Shown in pieces: positions 35,255 to 47,163 of a stretch of 64,000 nt of DNA (its first letter is position 1; each line of letters opens with the position of its first letter). The position numbers were made by a program, and so were the translations under genes. The notes beneath the pieces were generated by a model. It searched no databases. It was not told the DNA's origin and worked only from the letters and a program-made list of their open reading frames with translations. The DNA is from Acanthococcus lagerstroemiae. Taxonomy: Eukaryota; Arthropoda; Insecta; Hemiptera; Eriococcidae. The stretch covers positions 57,930,955-57,994,954 of the forward strand of contig CM063114.1 in NCBI GenBank assembly GCA_031841125.1, in the 5' to 3' direction.

Positions 35255-36111
35255 CAAGGATGAGGGATGCGGAAGCCGAACGATACAGCTTCCGCTTCCG
35301 GCTTCTAGCCTCCAGTTCTCATCTAGCTTCTCGCTTCTAGCTTCCAGCCTCATTAACTTCTAACTTACAATTTTATTCAGCTTCTAGCTTCCAGCTTTCA
35401 GCTTCTTTTACTTATTCTCACCATTTCACGTTCACTAACTTTTTTTTTTCTTTCTTTTTTCTTCTAACACATGTTTGAAAAGCGCTTTATTTCTAATCAC
35501 TTTACAGTGCAAAAGTAAAACTTATAAACCGACAGTGGAGTGCACTGACAATATGCTTAAAAAGTAAAACGTACCTATGCATAAAAAATAACTTCTATGC
35601 TCTAGTGCAAAAATGAACAAAAAGTAAAGATTCATGTATAATCCTTTCTCCTGTAGAAGCGCTAGTATAGGATAACGGTTTGGGATACTGATAAAACACT
35701 ATGGACTTTAATGATTACTCCTATAAACTTTTTTTTGAGCATTTATTGACAAAAATATAGTTTGCAACTTTTGCAAGAAGTGCGTTATTCCCTTGTGATA
35801 TTTGCATCACTCGCGTTGCTCGTGCAGCAAAACTTCGCACTTGTCCCGAATGACGCGCTTCTTGCACTCGTTGCAAAATATACTATTTTTTCTCTCTTTT
35901 TCTTCTACTTTCTTAGATAAGAAAAACATAAAAAATAGTTTTCATAAAATTGTAAAAAGCCGATTAGAAGCTGAAAAACTTTCAGCTTCCGCTTCCGGCT
36001 TTCAGCTTTTAACTCATTTAGCTTCCAACTTCTGGCTTCTCAAAACTATCCTAAAACTGCAAAAACTTCCGGGGCTTCTGATTTCCAGCTACCGGCTTCT
36101 CCGCATCCTTG
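35255..36111. mobile_element. 857-bp element with CAAGGATGCGGAAGCC ends
   Basis: Left end CAAGGATGAGGGATGCGGAA; right end GGCTTCTCCGCATCCTTG. Both ends run inward into degenerate repeats of AGCTTCTAGCTTCCGGCTT. No target duplication is evident. A palindromic MITE (35,752-35,890) is nested in the middle. The 107-codon plus-strand ORF is low complexity. Confidence 0.65.
35752..35890. mobile_element. Palindromic MITE
   Basis: Left AATATAGTTTGCAAC, then TGCAAGAAGTGCGTTATT, is mirrored on the right by AATGACGCGCTTCTTGCACT, then GTTGCAAAATATACTATT. Arms of about 45-50 bp surround a ~45-bp centre. Confidence 0.7.
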
Positions 36112-36119
36112 CCAAGAAT

Positions 36120-36690
36120 GTTTAATTGACTACGCGGTACGCTCCACATAATCAGATTCGACATGCACGAGTACGATAGGATTCAAAATGGCTGTATATA
36201 GCAACACTTGGGTTAAAATACTCTGAAGATGAAAGATATAGCATTTCAAGATTTTAAAGATTCTTATCAAAATATCACCTTTTTATGAATATCTATCTTT
36301 TTTTTAAACGAAATTTGAACCTAACAGCTTTGTCACGCAATAAACTAGACAATAACCCGGCATGTGCCTAAATGTTCTTCAATCGTCTATGCTACAAATT
36401 CAGGCTAAAAGTAACCATTAACCAACTGATTGCCTGCTATACATAACGTTTGCCATCAACAGCAGTTGGTAACAAGAATCATGTCACAATGGATAATGCG
36501 AAAGTTGTTATAAAAACTAGAAATTCCAACTTACTTGCAACATACAACCTTCCTCCCCGACGTCGTGATGAACCAAAAGTGGCTGGAGTATCTATAGAAG
36601 CAACACAAATTAAACCCATAAAAAAAAATCAAGCTGAGTAAGCCTTTTACAAAAATAAACTATGGAATTCTACTCTCCTCTAACCATAAA
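36120..36690. other. 3' flank of the SLC17 gene, possible alternative last exon
   Basis: On the minus strand, TTCTATAG at about 36,598 could accept a splice from GAG|GTATGT at about 36,713. That would replace the last residues with an Arg-rich tail ending at TGA near 36,485. No AATAAA signal was spotted nearby. Otherwise unassigned. Confidence 0.3.
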
Positions 36691-36696
36691 TAAGTA

Positions 36697-39600
36697 TTAT
36701 GTTCCATACATACCCTCGGCCAGGTGTAAGTGCAAGTCAGGAGGTGTATTCCACGATTGAATTTCGGAGGAACCGAAGAATAGAAACACCGTGTTGCAGG
36801 CGATCAACATTACTGCTACCGTGAGAAAAACCACACTCCACTGAGCTTTATTGGTCTGTAGGTTCAGTCACAAACACAATTAGTAATTGCAGGACAACGG
36901 GGTATACTAACTAAGACATACTTTCATTTAATCAGAATCTTCCTTACTTTATCTGTAACTATTAATCCGACGTACAAGGGAGCCAATACTGCTGATAAAT
37001 TTCCAAATGTATTCGACAACCCCATTAAAATGCCAACATAGTTTGGCGATAAGTCAGCATGATTGGAAAAAAGGCCGTTATAAACTGCACTATTCGCAGC
37101 CATGCTGAGAGTTAACAAGGCCACAACTACAAAAAAGTTATCCGTTTGCATTATACCTAAGAGAATGAATATAATACTGTCACCGTAAAGGGCTGAAACA
37201 GGGTAATGCTCAATTACTATGGTACAGGGAAAAGGTTGAAGGTGGAAATTTAATCTAAGAAAGTGAAACCTACCTACACTATTCCAAATTTTTCTTTCTT
37301 TCTCTAAAGAACACCACTGTTTATCATGTATAGACGCAGCCATAAAACCAAAAATCACAATGAGTGCCCAGCCTATAAGATAAATTATTGCTGACAGTGA
37401 GGCATTCTGCAAAATAATGCACGAAGTAATTTTAACGCTGTTGTAGTGCCAGGCCATTATAAGAAAAGTTAATTTTAAATCTACTGCATTCATTAACTTC
37501 CATCTAAGGTATTTCACCCATGGCCGCTGTGTCACACTACGGTGAAAAATCAAAAATTAGAATTCAGAACACTGTAATTACTTTATTACAGACGTAGGGA
37601 CCTCCTAAATTGACGTACCATGGTGATATCCACGCGTAAAATATCATTCAAGTATATCGGCATCATTGATAATAAGGTAGAGAACATCCAGTTTTGTCCA
37701 AAATGGGCAACAACCAGAGCCAAAAATGGTCTCGATGTTAGAATATCTCTCCAAGGTATTGTTGTTTTCTGCATGTATTAAAGTTTGAAAAACATTTTAA
37801 TGATCATCAGTTCCAGTCTGTTAATGTTGTTAAATTTCATGAACTTAATATTTTTGAAAATTTCAATGAAAAACTTCGTGAAGAATTTCAAAATAAATTT
37901 CAAATGTGAAGTAATTCGCCTTACCTAAGTAATTGCACTTAACCAAACAATAATTCTATAAATTGGCCTTGTTTACATTCTTATCAGATGAATCAATTTC
38001 AAAATTCTTAACATTCATCTTCCCGAAATATGTTTAAGATCAATTTCATTTCATGAGCTATTTCTCCGTAAAATTTTTCGTTTTTACAATACTAGTGATA
38101 ATTAATTCAAAAGAATTTCAATGTAGGTTAAATGACTTACCGCCCCTTTAACTGTAATCTCTCCAAAACCGAATGAACCTTCGATATAAATTTGCTCCTC
38201 ACGCGATATACTGCGATGTACTGCTGGACTATCTGCGGCTACAAATATCCACACCACTACCCAAATATAGCCAACAATGGCAGAAAAGAAAAAAGTCGAA
38301 GGCCAACCCAAGGAGCTAGCGCACAGCAACCCACATATTGGCATGCCAACCACTGTACCTAACTGCATTCCTGGCGAAGTTCAAATTGTACACATTACAA
38401 ATTATAATATCACATGCTTGCATACATATAAGATGTAAATATGATATGTATCACTAATATAAATTCACTTGAAAGAGAATTAAAAGAACGTTACCCCCGA
38501 ATGCCGGCGTAAACAATTTTGATTTTTCTTTAGGTGGTATCCATTTGGCGGTAAAAACGTACACAGCGGGTATGAAAGTTCCCTGAAATTCAAACAAAAA
38601 AGTTTCTATCTTCATTCCCATCAATCAAATACGTACCTAACGTTAAATGTTTCTCAAAAGTTATAATCGAGTTACCTGACTGATACCCTGCAACACCTTC
38701 AATGCATACAAACCCAACCAGTCACCTACTAGACTCGCCGATGGCATCAATAGGGCTGTGGTTGAACAAAAAACCATGGACGAACTCATGATCAACTTGG
38801 AACCATATTTTTCAGATAACACTCCCGCGGGTAGTTGGAGAAAAAAGTATCCCCAATAGAAACTACTCAGTAGTAGACTGATGATTGACTTATCCCAGCG
38901 GAATTCCTGTAAGATTTTAATACAATATCGATGTAGTTATACACAGGTGAATGTTTGCTGCAGTCTTCTGTCGTCATAGTTTACACTTCATATTTAAGGA
39001 TGTTGAATTCTGAGGTAACCCGTTTGATAAGATTTATTGTTTCAGTCCGTTGAAAGGATCCAATATAATTATTACGTTAGCATTTTTTGGTTTTTGGTAC
39101 CAGTTTTGCCCGATGCGCAAAATCCCGCCAGTTACCCGGGTAACTCAAGAGGAACCAAGGGTAACTGACGGGTTTCTGGGTAATCTGAGCGTCACCGAGG
39201 GTTGCAAATGGGTAACTAGAGGGTAACTGATTGCGCATCGGGTGGTTACTTTAAGTAAGTCTTTCCAAATTTCCAAATAATACGCTATTTCTGCAGTCAC
39301 CGGCCACCTAGAGTCTGAAAGGATTTTGGCTGAAAGATTTTTTTTTTTTTTTTGCCTTAAAGTATTGCAGCTACAGTGGTTTTTGGTTCTGAAACATTTG
39401 ATTTCAAGCAACAAATGAATGAAACTATTATCTATACTGACAGGCATATACGTTTGTAGTTTGTACATACACATCACCTTATCACATAGTGGGACACTAA
39501 TCAAAGATTCCCGCAAGGTCTGATGAATAAAATAGAAGATTATAGGTAGTACTTGTGAGTTATATTATCCAGATATATTAATCATACTTACTCGAAAATT

Positions 39601-42600
39601 CGGATTAGCTTTCTGGCGATCTGTCATTGCCACAATAGCCACAGATATGTCTGCTCGTTGAATATACGATATTGCCAAGAATAACAACACCATTAGAACT
39701 TGACCATGGCGAACTCCAATTACTCCTACAGGAAAAAAAGAAGAAAAAATCGTGAAAAATAGTGAAACTGTTATGTTTTTAAAAGTATGCATGTTTACTG
39801 TGTTAGCCGGATCTGAATAATGGCTGCAGAAATTTAGGTAAATGAGGAACTGGTCAGGCGTACTAGAATCCTTCTATGGGATAAATTTTCTGGTTTCGAC
39901 CCGTAAAAAGCCCTCCTGTTATTCAAGGCCGAAGGAAGATGCATACTTACTGGAAAAATGTTTGAAGGAAAAAGTTGATACACATAAAGGCAAATGACTT
40001 TTCAAAAGTAAAAAAGGGCTAAAATTGTGTTACTTCCTTTTTTCGCAAATTTGTATAGCATCACTCCACTCCTTCTGCCCTTGGAAGGGAGCTTGCAATA
40101 CTTTTAGGAGGCGGGGGTAAGTTCCTTTACCCCTACTTACATTAGTCATCCGAAAATTGAAGTGAAGTTTTATGTTTTGAACTGATGACAGCATTAAGAC
40201 ACTTAAAAAAAAACAAAAAAACTGTTAGAATTAGCATCGACGAAACAAGAACCAATGCGATTTATATGGAATTTATTAGTAATGTAGCTGCGCTGATTTC
40301 TGTTGCTTGTCAGATCCAAGTAATTTTTATTGAAGTTTTATAGACAAGAAAATACCAAAAATTTTACAAAAAAAAAATAATAATAATAAAAAAAAAATAA
40401 AACTGAAGAAAATGCTTTACATTTTTAAATATTTGAAATGAGCTTGTGTTGTAAAAACGAAAAATTGTATAGTAAACGTGCTATAAAATTAAATTTATTC
40501 GTAAAATATTTTATGAAAATAAATTTTAAGATGAAATTTTGAAATTTATTTATCATTTTTATAGTAATAATACCTGATAAAAATATAAACAAAGGCAAAT
40601 TATAAAATTTTTCGGCATTAACTTGACTATTAATTGTCCTTAATTGAAAAATTAATTTCACATCTGAAATTTTCATGAAAATGTTAAAAATAAGTGCCTA
40701 TAAATTTAATAACATTTATCAACGCTAGGAATAACTGATGGGCTCTAGTTGGCCAAGTGGATAGTGCGCTCGCGGTCTCGGAATCCGGAGGTCTCGCGTT
40801 CGAGCCCACTTAACAACTCGCTACATTTTGACCTAGGCCGGTTTTTCGGCAAGAAGAGAAGAGAGCTAAGACAGCCCTGGCAGCCTCCCTGACGTCTCTC
40901 TGAGACAGGCAGATTCCAAGACTCGGGTTGAGAGCAAAATTAGAAAAAAGAGAACTAATAGTCTTTAATCCAAATGTAGAACATGGATTAAGATCATGTA
41001 TTCTTCAAGACAAAAAGCAGGTATTCATAAAAAAGTTGATCAATAAGTTATAATGTACTGCTTTCCTTTGAAATCTTTTGTATAGATTAGTAAATGGTAA
41101 ATCGCAGTTCCACTCAGCGCTACTAACTACCATAATGTTTTATATATTCAAGTAAACACATTCACTACAGTAACTACAAATCCTTAGACTCAAAAGAGAA
41201 ACTACAATTTCAGCTTTTTTATTTCCAGTATGACACCTTGGTATACAATTCTGGAATTGCAAGGTGAAATACCTGTATAGCAAGCGAGGTTATCTTACCC
41301 AGTTTAGGTTCAACTGTTGGTGTTCTTGAGAGTTTTTCAAATTTTACTTTCTCAAACATTTCATCAGCAATAGCCCTTTCCATGCTTCGATTAACTAATG
41401 TCTGGATGCCATCTATCAGCTCACTTTCAATTTCATCACTGACCCTGGGATCGGATTTGATTTCGTCATCTGACGTCCCAAATTGTTCTTTTGCGATTTG
41501 TTCCAATAAATCTGGTATCTTGAAAACATTATTCAATTATAGGTAAGCATGCACTTGAAAATTTCGAGTAGGTAAACTTATCTTTCTGGGTTGCTCTTCA
41601 GCATCTGCAGATTGCTATGATAATTATATGCGTTGGGGGCATTCTAAAGAAATTAGATTATCGTTATTAGTCTTTTAAGCTGTTTATCTAAGTACCTACC
41701 TATAACTGGAGATTTAATACAGCATCTAGAACCAATCAGAGATGTCCAGACTATTTGACTTTCAAATATAGGTCAAATAGGTATTTGAATAGAATTTGAT
41801 TATACCTATTTATATTTACCATTTAAATAGATTTTTAATAGCAGAACTTATTTGCAAACTAACCTATTTAAATAGATTTGTTAAATAGTTTTCCCTTAAG
41901 AGACAGTTTAAGATATATTACATCATGCAAAGACAAATTATTCATGAATGATCTACTTCAACATCAAAGTATTCAAGGCCGTAGCTGTGGGAGGGTTTTG
42001 GGGGTTTAAACCCATTCCTTAGGTGGAAAAATGCACTCAATTACTTAAATTTGCCAAAAATTTAAAAAAGAAGTTTGTTTGCAATACTTTTTTTAACCAT
42101 TTTTTCAGTCTGATATTCCATCCTTTCCAACAGCCTAGCTACTGTACTAAAAATATTACTAGCATTTTGCCCTAATGTGTTTTATTTGGCGCAAGATAAA
42201 CAATATGGACGCTGTTAAGCAAAATTGAACCAAGCGGCAAAATTGATTTTTTGAGAACATATGATTCAAGAGCCATATAGAAACTATATTATGGCAAAGC
42301 ATTTACTGACAAGCTCTTTTCAATGTGGGTACACATTTTTGTATCGAGGGCCAAATTTTGAAAATTCTACTTTTTATGCTCTTCCCAGCAATATCTACTA
42401 GTAACTCATTTTGTCAACAAATGTTGCTTGGTTCTGTTTTGCTTAGCAGCGTCCATAATATAGTCCTTGTATGTTACACAGTGAATATACATATATATTT
42501 TGATATTAATTGATATTAAATTTTATACTAAATGGAAGCTGTCGTATCGACATAATAAGTGTATTGCAACTTGCAACCATGAAAAATTCATGAACGGATC

Positions 42601-45600
42601 TGATGAACCTGATATGTTGATTGCTGAAATCTGCTGCAAACATTAGGTCGATAATGTGAAATTCTTGACAATTCCGACTTTTGATGGATATGATTCTATT
42701 TTTACATCCGAACATCATCTAAGTAAGAACTTGTTGGTATTATAAAAATGAAAAATTTTGCAATGATATACCACAAAATATTTCATATTTACATTCTTAG
42801 TTGAAATTTTAAAATTCATTCATCATTATTCCTTTATATGATTTATTTTCTGTTGAAAAAGGTGACAAGTAAGGATTCAAATTATGAAATTGTTCAAGAT
42901 TAATAATTGTTGATTAATTGTCTTACTTGGTTAGTGAATTTTTAATTTGAATTTTATTTTGGGATTTTTCATTGAAAATTTCAAAAGCATAATTTCCATG
43001 AAATTTAACATTAGTTTAAAAAAATCTAATTAACAAAATAAGGCTTCTAAAGAGCGCGGCAAATTGTCAAAATAGACTACCTACCAGTTTCAACACTGCT
43101 ACCTGATGATGGGCATTGATATACAAAAGTATTGATATTATCGGCATTTTTGAAAAGTAGGTATTGTTGTATTGGTATTAAAAAAAGAAAATCAATATTT
43201 TCAACTTCTGAGAATAGGAGAAGGATAGATAAAAGCTAGTGGGGGGGGGATATATGACAGACTATGATATGTAGCACTCTATTTGGAAAAAATTGTTTTC
43301 AGGGATGCAAAAAAAAAATTAATTTCATTTTGTAATCAGTACATAGGCTTGATATACTGGAGATTAAAAAGCAAAAATTTTTCCCTCCCCCTTTCCATCA
43401 TAGCTGCTGGGCGAACAAAAGTTTTTTTTCTTTTTTTCTTTTTTTTTAACAAACAAAACTAAGACTCTGATAAAACAAACTTTTTTGCTTAAGAGTTTTT
43501 TTTTTGTATTTTCTTTTTTAAACATTGAAAATGGCTGTTCAAAATAAGAGTGTTTAAAACAGAAAAAGGAAAAATTACTAAAAATTGACTGCATAGTAAA
43601 CACTGCGTTAACCATGTGATCAGTTCTCGCTTCATAAATCAAGCTCGCAAGAAAATGGCGGTGCATTATACCCGTGTGCGAAGTCATGGTATTCTACATA
43701 ATGACTTATAAAGTCTGGTCCAGTTAAAAAACATAATTTTTTCACGGCGCCAATAACGTGTTCTTGAACTCTTGAACTCGTCCTTCCCCTCCAACTTTTT
43801 CAAAACACCCATATATCCAATGTGTATTGCGGGTAGCCAGTTATGTTTCCTAACTGGACCAGGCTTTTTTAACATACTGAGTGGAAGTGCCAATATTACA
43901 AATTCATAACCAGAGTTCAAAAGTTGAAAGTTTTAAGCCAAAAGCTGGAGAATTTTGAGGGTAAAAAGCCAAAAGTCAAAAATTGAAAAGTATTTTTGAT
44001 GCAGAGTGAAAAGTTAAAAGTTTTATTTATTTAGGCTTTCCTTTCATTCTTTGCCTTTTCCCTTTCCAAATCCCTATTTTTTCTTTTTCTCTGTCTAAGT
44101 CCTAAAGCGACATCAAGTTCTATTCTCAATAAAACTAATAAACAATGCCTCGTTTTTTTTTGTTTTTTGCTTGAATGAAAAGTCACAAGTTGAAATTAAT
44201 CAAAGGTTGAAACATTTTGATTCTGGAAAGCCAAAAGTTGGAAGCTGGAAGGAAAATATTTCAGTAAACAGCGAAGAGCCGAAAGTTTTCTATGCTAAAA
44301 TTGAAAGCTAAACTCAAAAGTGAAAGCTTTATCTTACTATGCTTTCCACCATTGTTCACAACATTTTCCTTTCATTTTTACAAATAAATATTATTTATTC
44401 TTTTTTTCCTCCATTTTTGCTAAAATAAAGATGGAAAATGCAAGAGGAAATAGGAAATGATTGTTTAAAACAAGAAATAAATGAGAGAAAAAAAAGTTTA
44501 GAACATTTTGTTTTTTTGTTTAAAATGAATGTTTGTTTCTTTTTGTGGTTTAAAATAAGTTTAAAACACTTTTCTTTGAAACGTTACAACCATGTTTGTT
44601 TTGTATTCAAAATCCTGGAATCCGGAATTCAAATTAATAATTAATTATCATATCAATGTAGGGCACAGTAAGCGTGTAAGCATGAGTGTTGAAGCGACCA
44701 TTTTTATTCTTTCATTCCTCATGTAACCTTGATTGTCAATCGCGACTGTTTGCTGCAAAGTCATATAGATACACCAAGTTAGACGACTAGCGCGTTTCCG
44801 CGTTCTGCCGTCATGCCAGCGCGCTGCTATCGCTGAACTCCTTTGGTTGCATTGCGCGTATATGGACATTTTAACGTTTTTGCGGATTAGCTCAAAAACT
44901 ATCAATTTTGATGAAAAATTGGAAAGAGCTAAATTTGTTCACCTTGGAATTTCCCATCAAATGCGAGTAAATTCGAAATTTTTATGGGTAAAATTTTGAA
45001 ACTGATCTTACCTGATAGAAAATAACAGGTAGAATAAATTTTGTTCTTTTCACGTTTTCATAAAACTCGACCGTTATTGAGATAAACGCAAAACCTTGTT
45101 AGGGCTCCCAACGTTTACATTGATTTCACGGCAGTCGAACGCTGCCAGCGCTGCTATCGGGATAAATTATCGTAACATACGAAGTTTAACATTGGTTAAA
45201 TGGAGAGTCGAACGACTTGGTGTATCTATATGACTTTGGTTTGCTGTGTGATCTGCGCTTTGACCATATTTGAAGGATCTGCGTAACGATCCGCAACAAG
45301 GGCAACTAGCAACTACCGCTACTACCGCAACATACTCGTATTATGATTGTTTATTGTTATCAGAAAAAGTAAGGATAAAGATGGCGGCTTAGTATACCCG
45401 TGGTTATAGAGCTCTTATCAGGACAGACATTGCGAAAATACTGATTAAAATTTTCTTTATTCTGCTGATGGTTAACTAAGCCACTTGCCTCAAGAATCAC
45501 TTGAAAAGTATCTAATTATCTAAATGTTTCTTTTCTAAAAATCTTCGAGTTTAATTTGATAAAGTCTCACTAGTGGAATGGAATTCACTTGCTTTCGTTC

Positions 45601-45999
45601 TGCATCAAACGGCTGAGATTTATTACTATTATCGGATTATCATGGTAATATTGGAGGTTAGTAACCTGTAATCAATTACACATCAGACTATCCTCTCAGA
45701 TCACTTACTCGTTTCCGAACATCATCCAGCACCTTCTTGTATATTCGTGTGCGTTGAACAGTAGTAATTCTTTTACCACTCAACTTCTCGTCAATTTGTT
45801 TTTCTACTTCTTCTTGTACTATTTTGTCAGCCATACGTCGCAGTTCCTCGTACACTAAAGCCTTAATATTCTCGGATACAGCAGTCGAGTCATCCTGCTT
45901 TGTTGGTTTTGCCGTTGTAGATGACGCTTTTGTTGGATCAGTTGTTGGTTTTGGTGTAGCAGTTGATGTTCTTGCCATCAGTTCAGCAAGCAATGACAT
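36697..45999 (-). CDS. SLC17-family (sialin/phosphate cotransporter-like) MFS transporter
   Basis: Predicted multi-pass anion transporter of the major facilitator superfamily (SLC17: vesicular glutamate/sialic acid/Na-phosphate carriers), substrate unknown. Ten coding exons, minus strand, all GT-AG with matching phase: 45999-45709, 41518-41299, 39725-39592, 38906-38676, 38582-38495, 38370-38141, 37768-37619, 37406-37274, 37192-36948, 36855-36697; 626 residues. Family signatures: TM1 YIQRADISVAIVAM (~190-205), GYFFLQLPAGVLSEKYGSK (~235-253), AKWIPPKEKSKL (~305-316), MQLGTVVGMPICGLL, IPWRDILTSRPF, SNHADLSPNYVGILMGLSNT and the end FFGSSEIQSWN. Residues 1-170 precede TM1 and are not part of the usual ~480-residue family. 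The ATG at 45,999 has an in-frame TGA 18 bp upstream. The last exon may instead splice on at GTATGT (36,713). Confidence 0.9.
39109..39242. mobile_element. 134-bp GGGTAAC-rich element (CCCGATGCGCAA ends)
   Basis: Inverted ends CCCGATGCGCAA / TTGCGCATCGGG surround an interior made of GTTACCCGGGTAAC and repeated GGGTAAC. Located in the SLC17 intron between exons 3 and 4. Related copies are at 63,158-63,388 and a scrap at about 32,074-32,120. Confidence 0.75.
39820..40735. other. SLC17 intron 2 sequence, unassigned
   Basis: AT-rich intronic DNA with an A/ATA-rich tract near 40,360-40,400. No coding evidence. Confidence 0.4.
40741..40945 (+). mobile_element. tRNA-derived SINE, copy 1
   Basis: The tRNA-like head has an A box (TGGCCAAGTGG, 40,750-40,760) and a B box (GTTCGAGCC, 40,798-40,806). 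The body includes CTCGCTACATTTTGACCTAG and CGGTTTTTCGGCAAGAAG, ending in an A-rich AGCAAAATTAGAAAAAAG. It matches the 51.8-kb copy along its length. Located in SLC17 intron 2. Target duplication unclear. Confidence 0.85.
42205..42456. mobile_element. ~250-bp MITE with ~31-bp inverted ends
   Basis: Left ATGGACGCTGTTAAGCAAAA, then TTGAACCAAGC; right the complement of ATGGACGCTGCTAAGCAAAA, then CAGAACCAAGC. Located in SLC17 intron 1. The right half is also present alone at about 31,940-32,070. Confidence 0.75.
43713..43864. mobile_element. ~150-bp fold-back MITE
   Basis: Ends CTGGTCCAGTTAAAAAACAT and the complement of CTGGTCCAGTTAGGAAACAT are inverted about 100 bp apart. In SLC17 intron 1. Confidence 0.65.
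43915..44340. repeat. Degenerate AAAGCCAAAAGTTGAAAG repeats
   Basis: Loose ~15-20 bp units in two clusters (43,915-44,030 and 44,170-44,340), the complement of the repeat style inside 35,255-36,111. Likely a diverged relative of that element, in SLC17 intron 1. Confidence 0.5.
44756..45238. mobile_element. 483-bp MITE with perfect 8-bp TSD
   Basis: Inverted ends CAAAGTCATATAGATACACC.. and ..GGTGTATCTATATGACTTTG. GTTTGCTG flanks it exactly (44,748-44,755 and 45,239-45,246), so it belongs to a superfamily with 8-bp duplications such as hAT. In SLC17 intron 1. No transposase. Confidence 0.9.
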
Positions 46000-46029
46000 T
46001 TGTGGTCTTGTAGTTGATCACGCTACAAT

Positions 46030-46550
46030 TGGTAAGACACGTTAATCTGGGTAGTAATTATGTGAGTAAATATTCATGAACAATGGCCGCAGAATTAATG
46101 AGTAGGTATCTACAAACCTGCTATGTAATATACCAGATAAATATGTTGATAATATAACATCCAGTTGTATATTCTAACACTTCGTTTGCATTCTGGCATG
46201 TGAAACAAATGTTCACATTAATCCAAGGGTTGTTACTACTGATAAGAGTACTTTTCATAGCTAGTTGTACTTGGCGGCCAAATAATTTTGGTTCATTCAT
46301 TACAAAAATGTAGTATAGTAGCTTTAGTGAGCAGCCACATAAGCGGCAACTTAGTACCAGGCAACCTGCTACTGAGGTTACTTGTACTATTGTACTTGTA
46401 ACGGATACAAAATATATTTTGTTTTGGTTACTGAGAAATGAGCAATTTGAAACTAAAATGCTGTAAATTGCTGATAACAGCAGTTAATCATTCCTGATCA
46501 TTGTAGGAACGTTTCCCAAACATTTGCAAAGTTGCTAGTTGCTATGTAGC
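46030..46550. other. 5' flank of the SLC17 gene
   Basis: Upstream of the ATG on the minus strand. A possible 5'UTR splice acceptor (ACCAATTGTAG, about 46,023) suggests the transcript starts further upstream. No promoter motif identified. Confidence 0.35.
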
Positions 46551-46556
46551 ATACCT

Positions 46557-46765
46557 AATTCTGCTCAAATAAGATGATTTTCATTGCATTGTATATTCAC
46601 ACTGCCTGTGAGATATAAGCGCATAGTTCTGAGTATAATTCTAGTTCTGTGTAGCATATAATTCTACTCAAATAAGATGATATTCATACACTGAATGAGA
46701 TATCAGCGCGTAGTTCTGTGTATGATTCTAATTCTATGTGGCGTAATTCTATTCAAGTAAGATGA
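46557..46765. repeat. Tandem repeat, ~83-103 bp unit, ~2.3 copies
   Basis: TAATTCT(G/A/T)(C/T)TCAA(A/G)TAAGATGAT recurs at about 46,557, 46,660 and 46,743, with GAGATAT(A/C)AGCGC(A/G)TAGTTC between. Confidence 0.75.
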
Positions 46766-47045
46766 TCTTTCATTGCATTATGCTCACACGGTGGTTGGTC
46801 TTCCTCTCCTGCGCGTGTGACCATAGAGCACCCATTCTGACACCAGTTTCCACCATTTGGGGCAGCTTTCCGGCATATTTTATTTTTGAGTTCCTGATTA
46901 CCCACCTGTATTATGTCTTTGATCTGGGGTTTTGCTTGGATCTCAGAGTTTCTAATTCTATTCTCCCTTCTTATGTTTAAGATGCTTTTCTCCATTTGGC
47001 TCTGAATAACTTGTGTATAAATGGAACAAATATACTCTCTGCTAG

Positions 47046-47163
47046 GGTAATATCAGACACTGATGGTAATGTTGGCCACTTATGGCTTGTTTACTGATAA
47101 CAATACTAGCGCTCCTACAAGTCATGAGTAGCTGATATTACTACCAGTGTCCAATATTATCCC
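47046..47163. mobile_element. ~118-bp inverted-end MITE
   Basis: GGGTAATATCAGACACTGAT at the left pairs with ACCAGTGTCCAATATTATCC at the right. Arms are about 28 bp. No TSD established. Confidence 0.6.

Noticed and set aside
40741..40945. Possible tRNA gene
   Set aside because: A and B boxes are present, but the acceptor stem is not closed and the sequence continues into a ~200-bp SINE body with a second copy at 51.8 kb.
46753..46995. 80-codon minus-strand ORF as an extra exon of a neighbouring gene
   Set aside because: It could not be phased to either gene, and an equally long ORF exists on the opposite strand.
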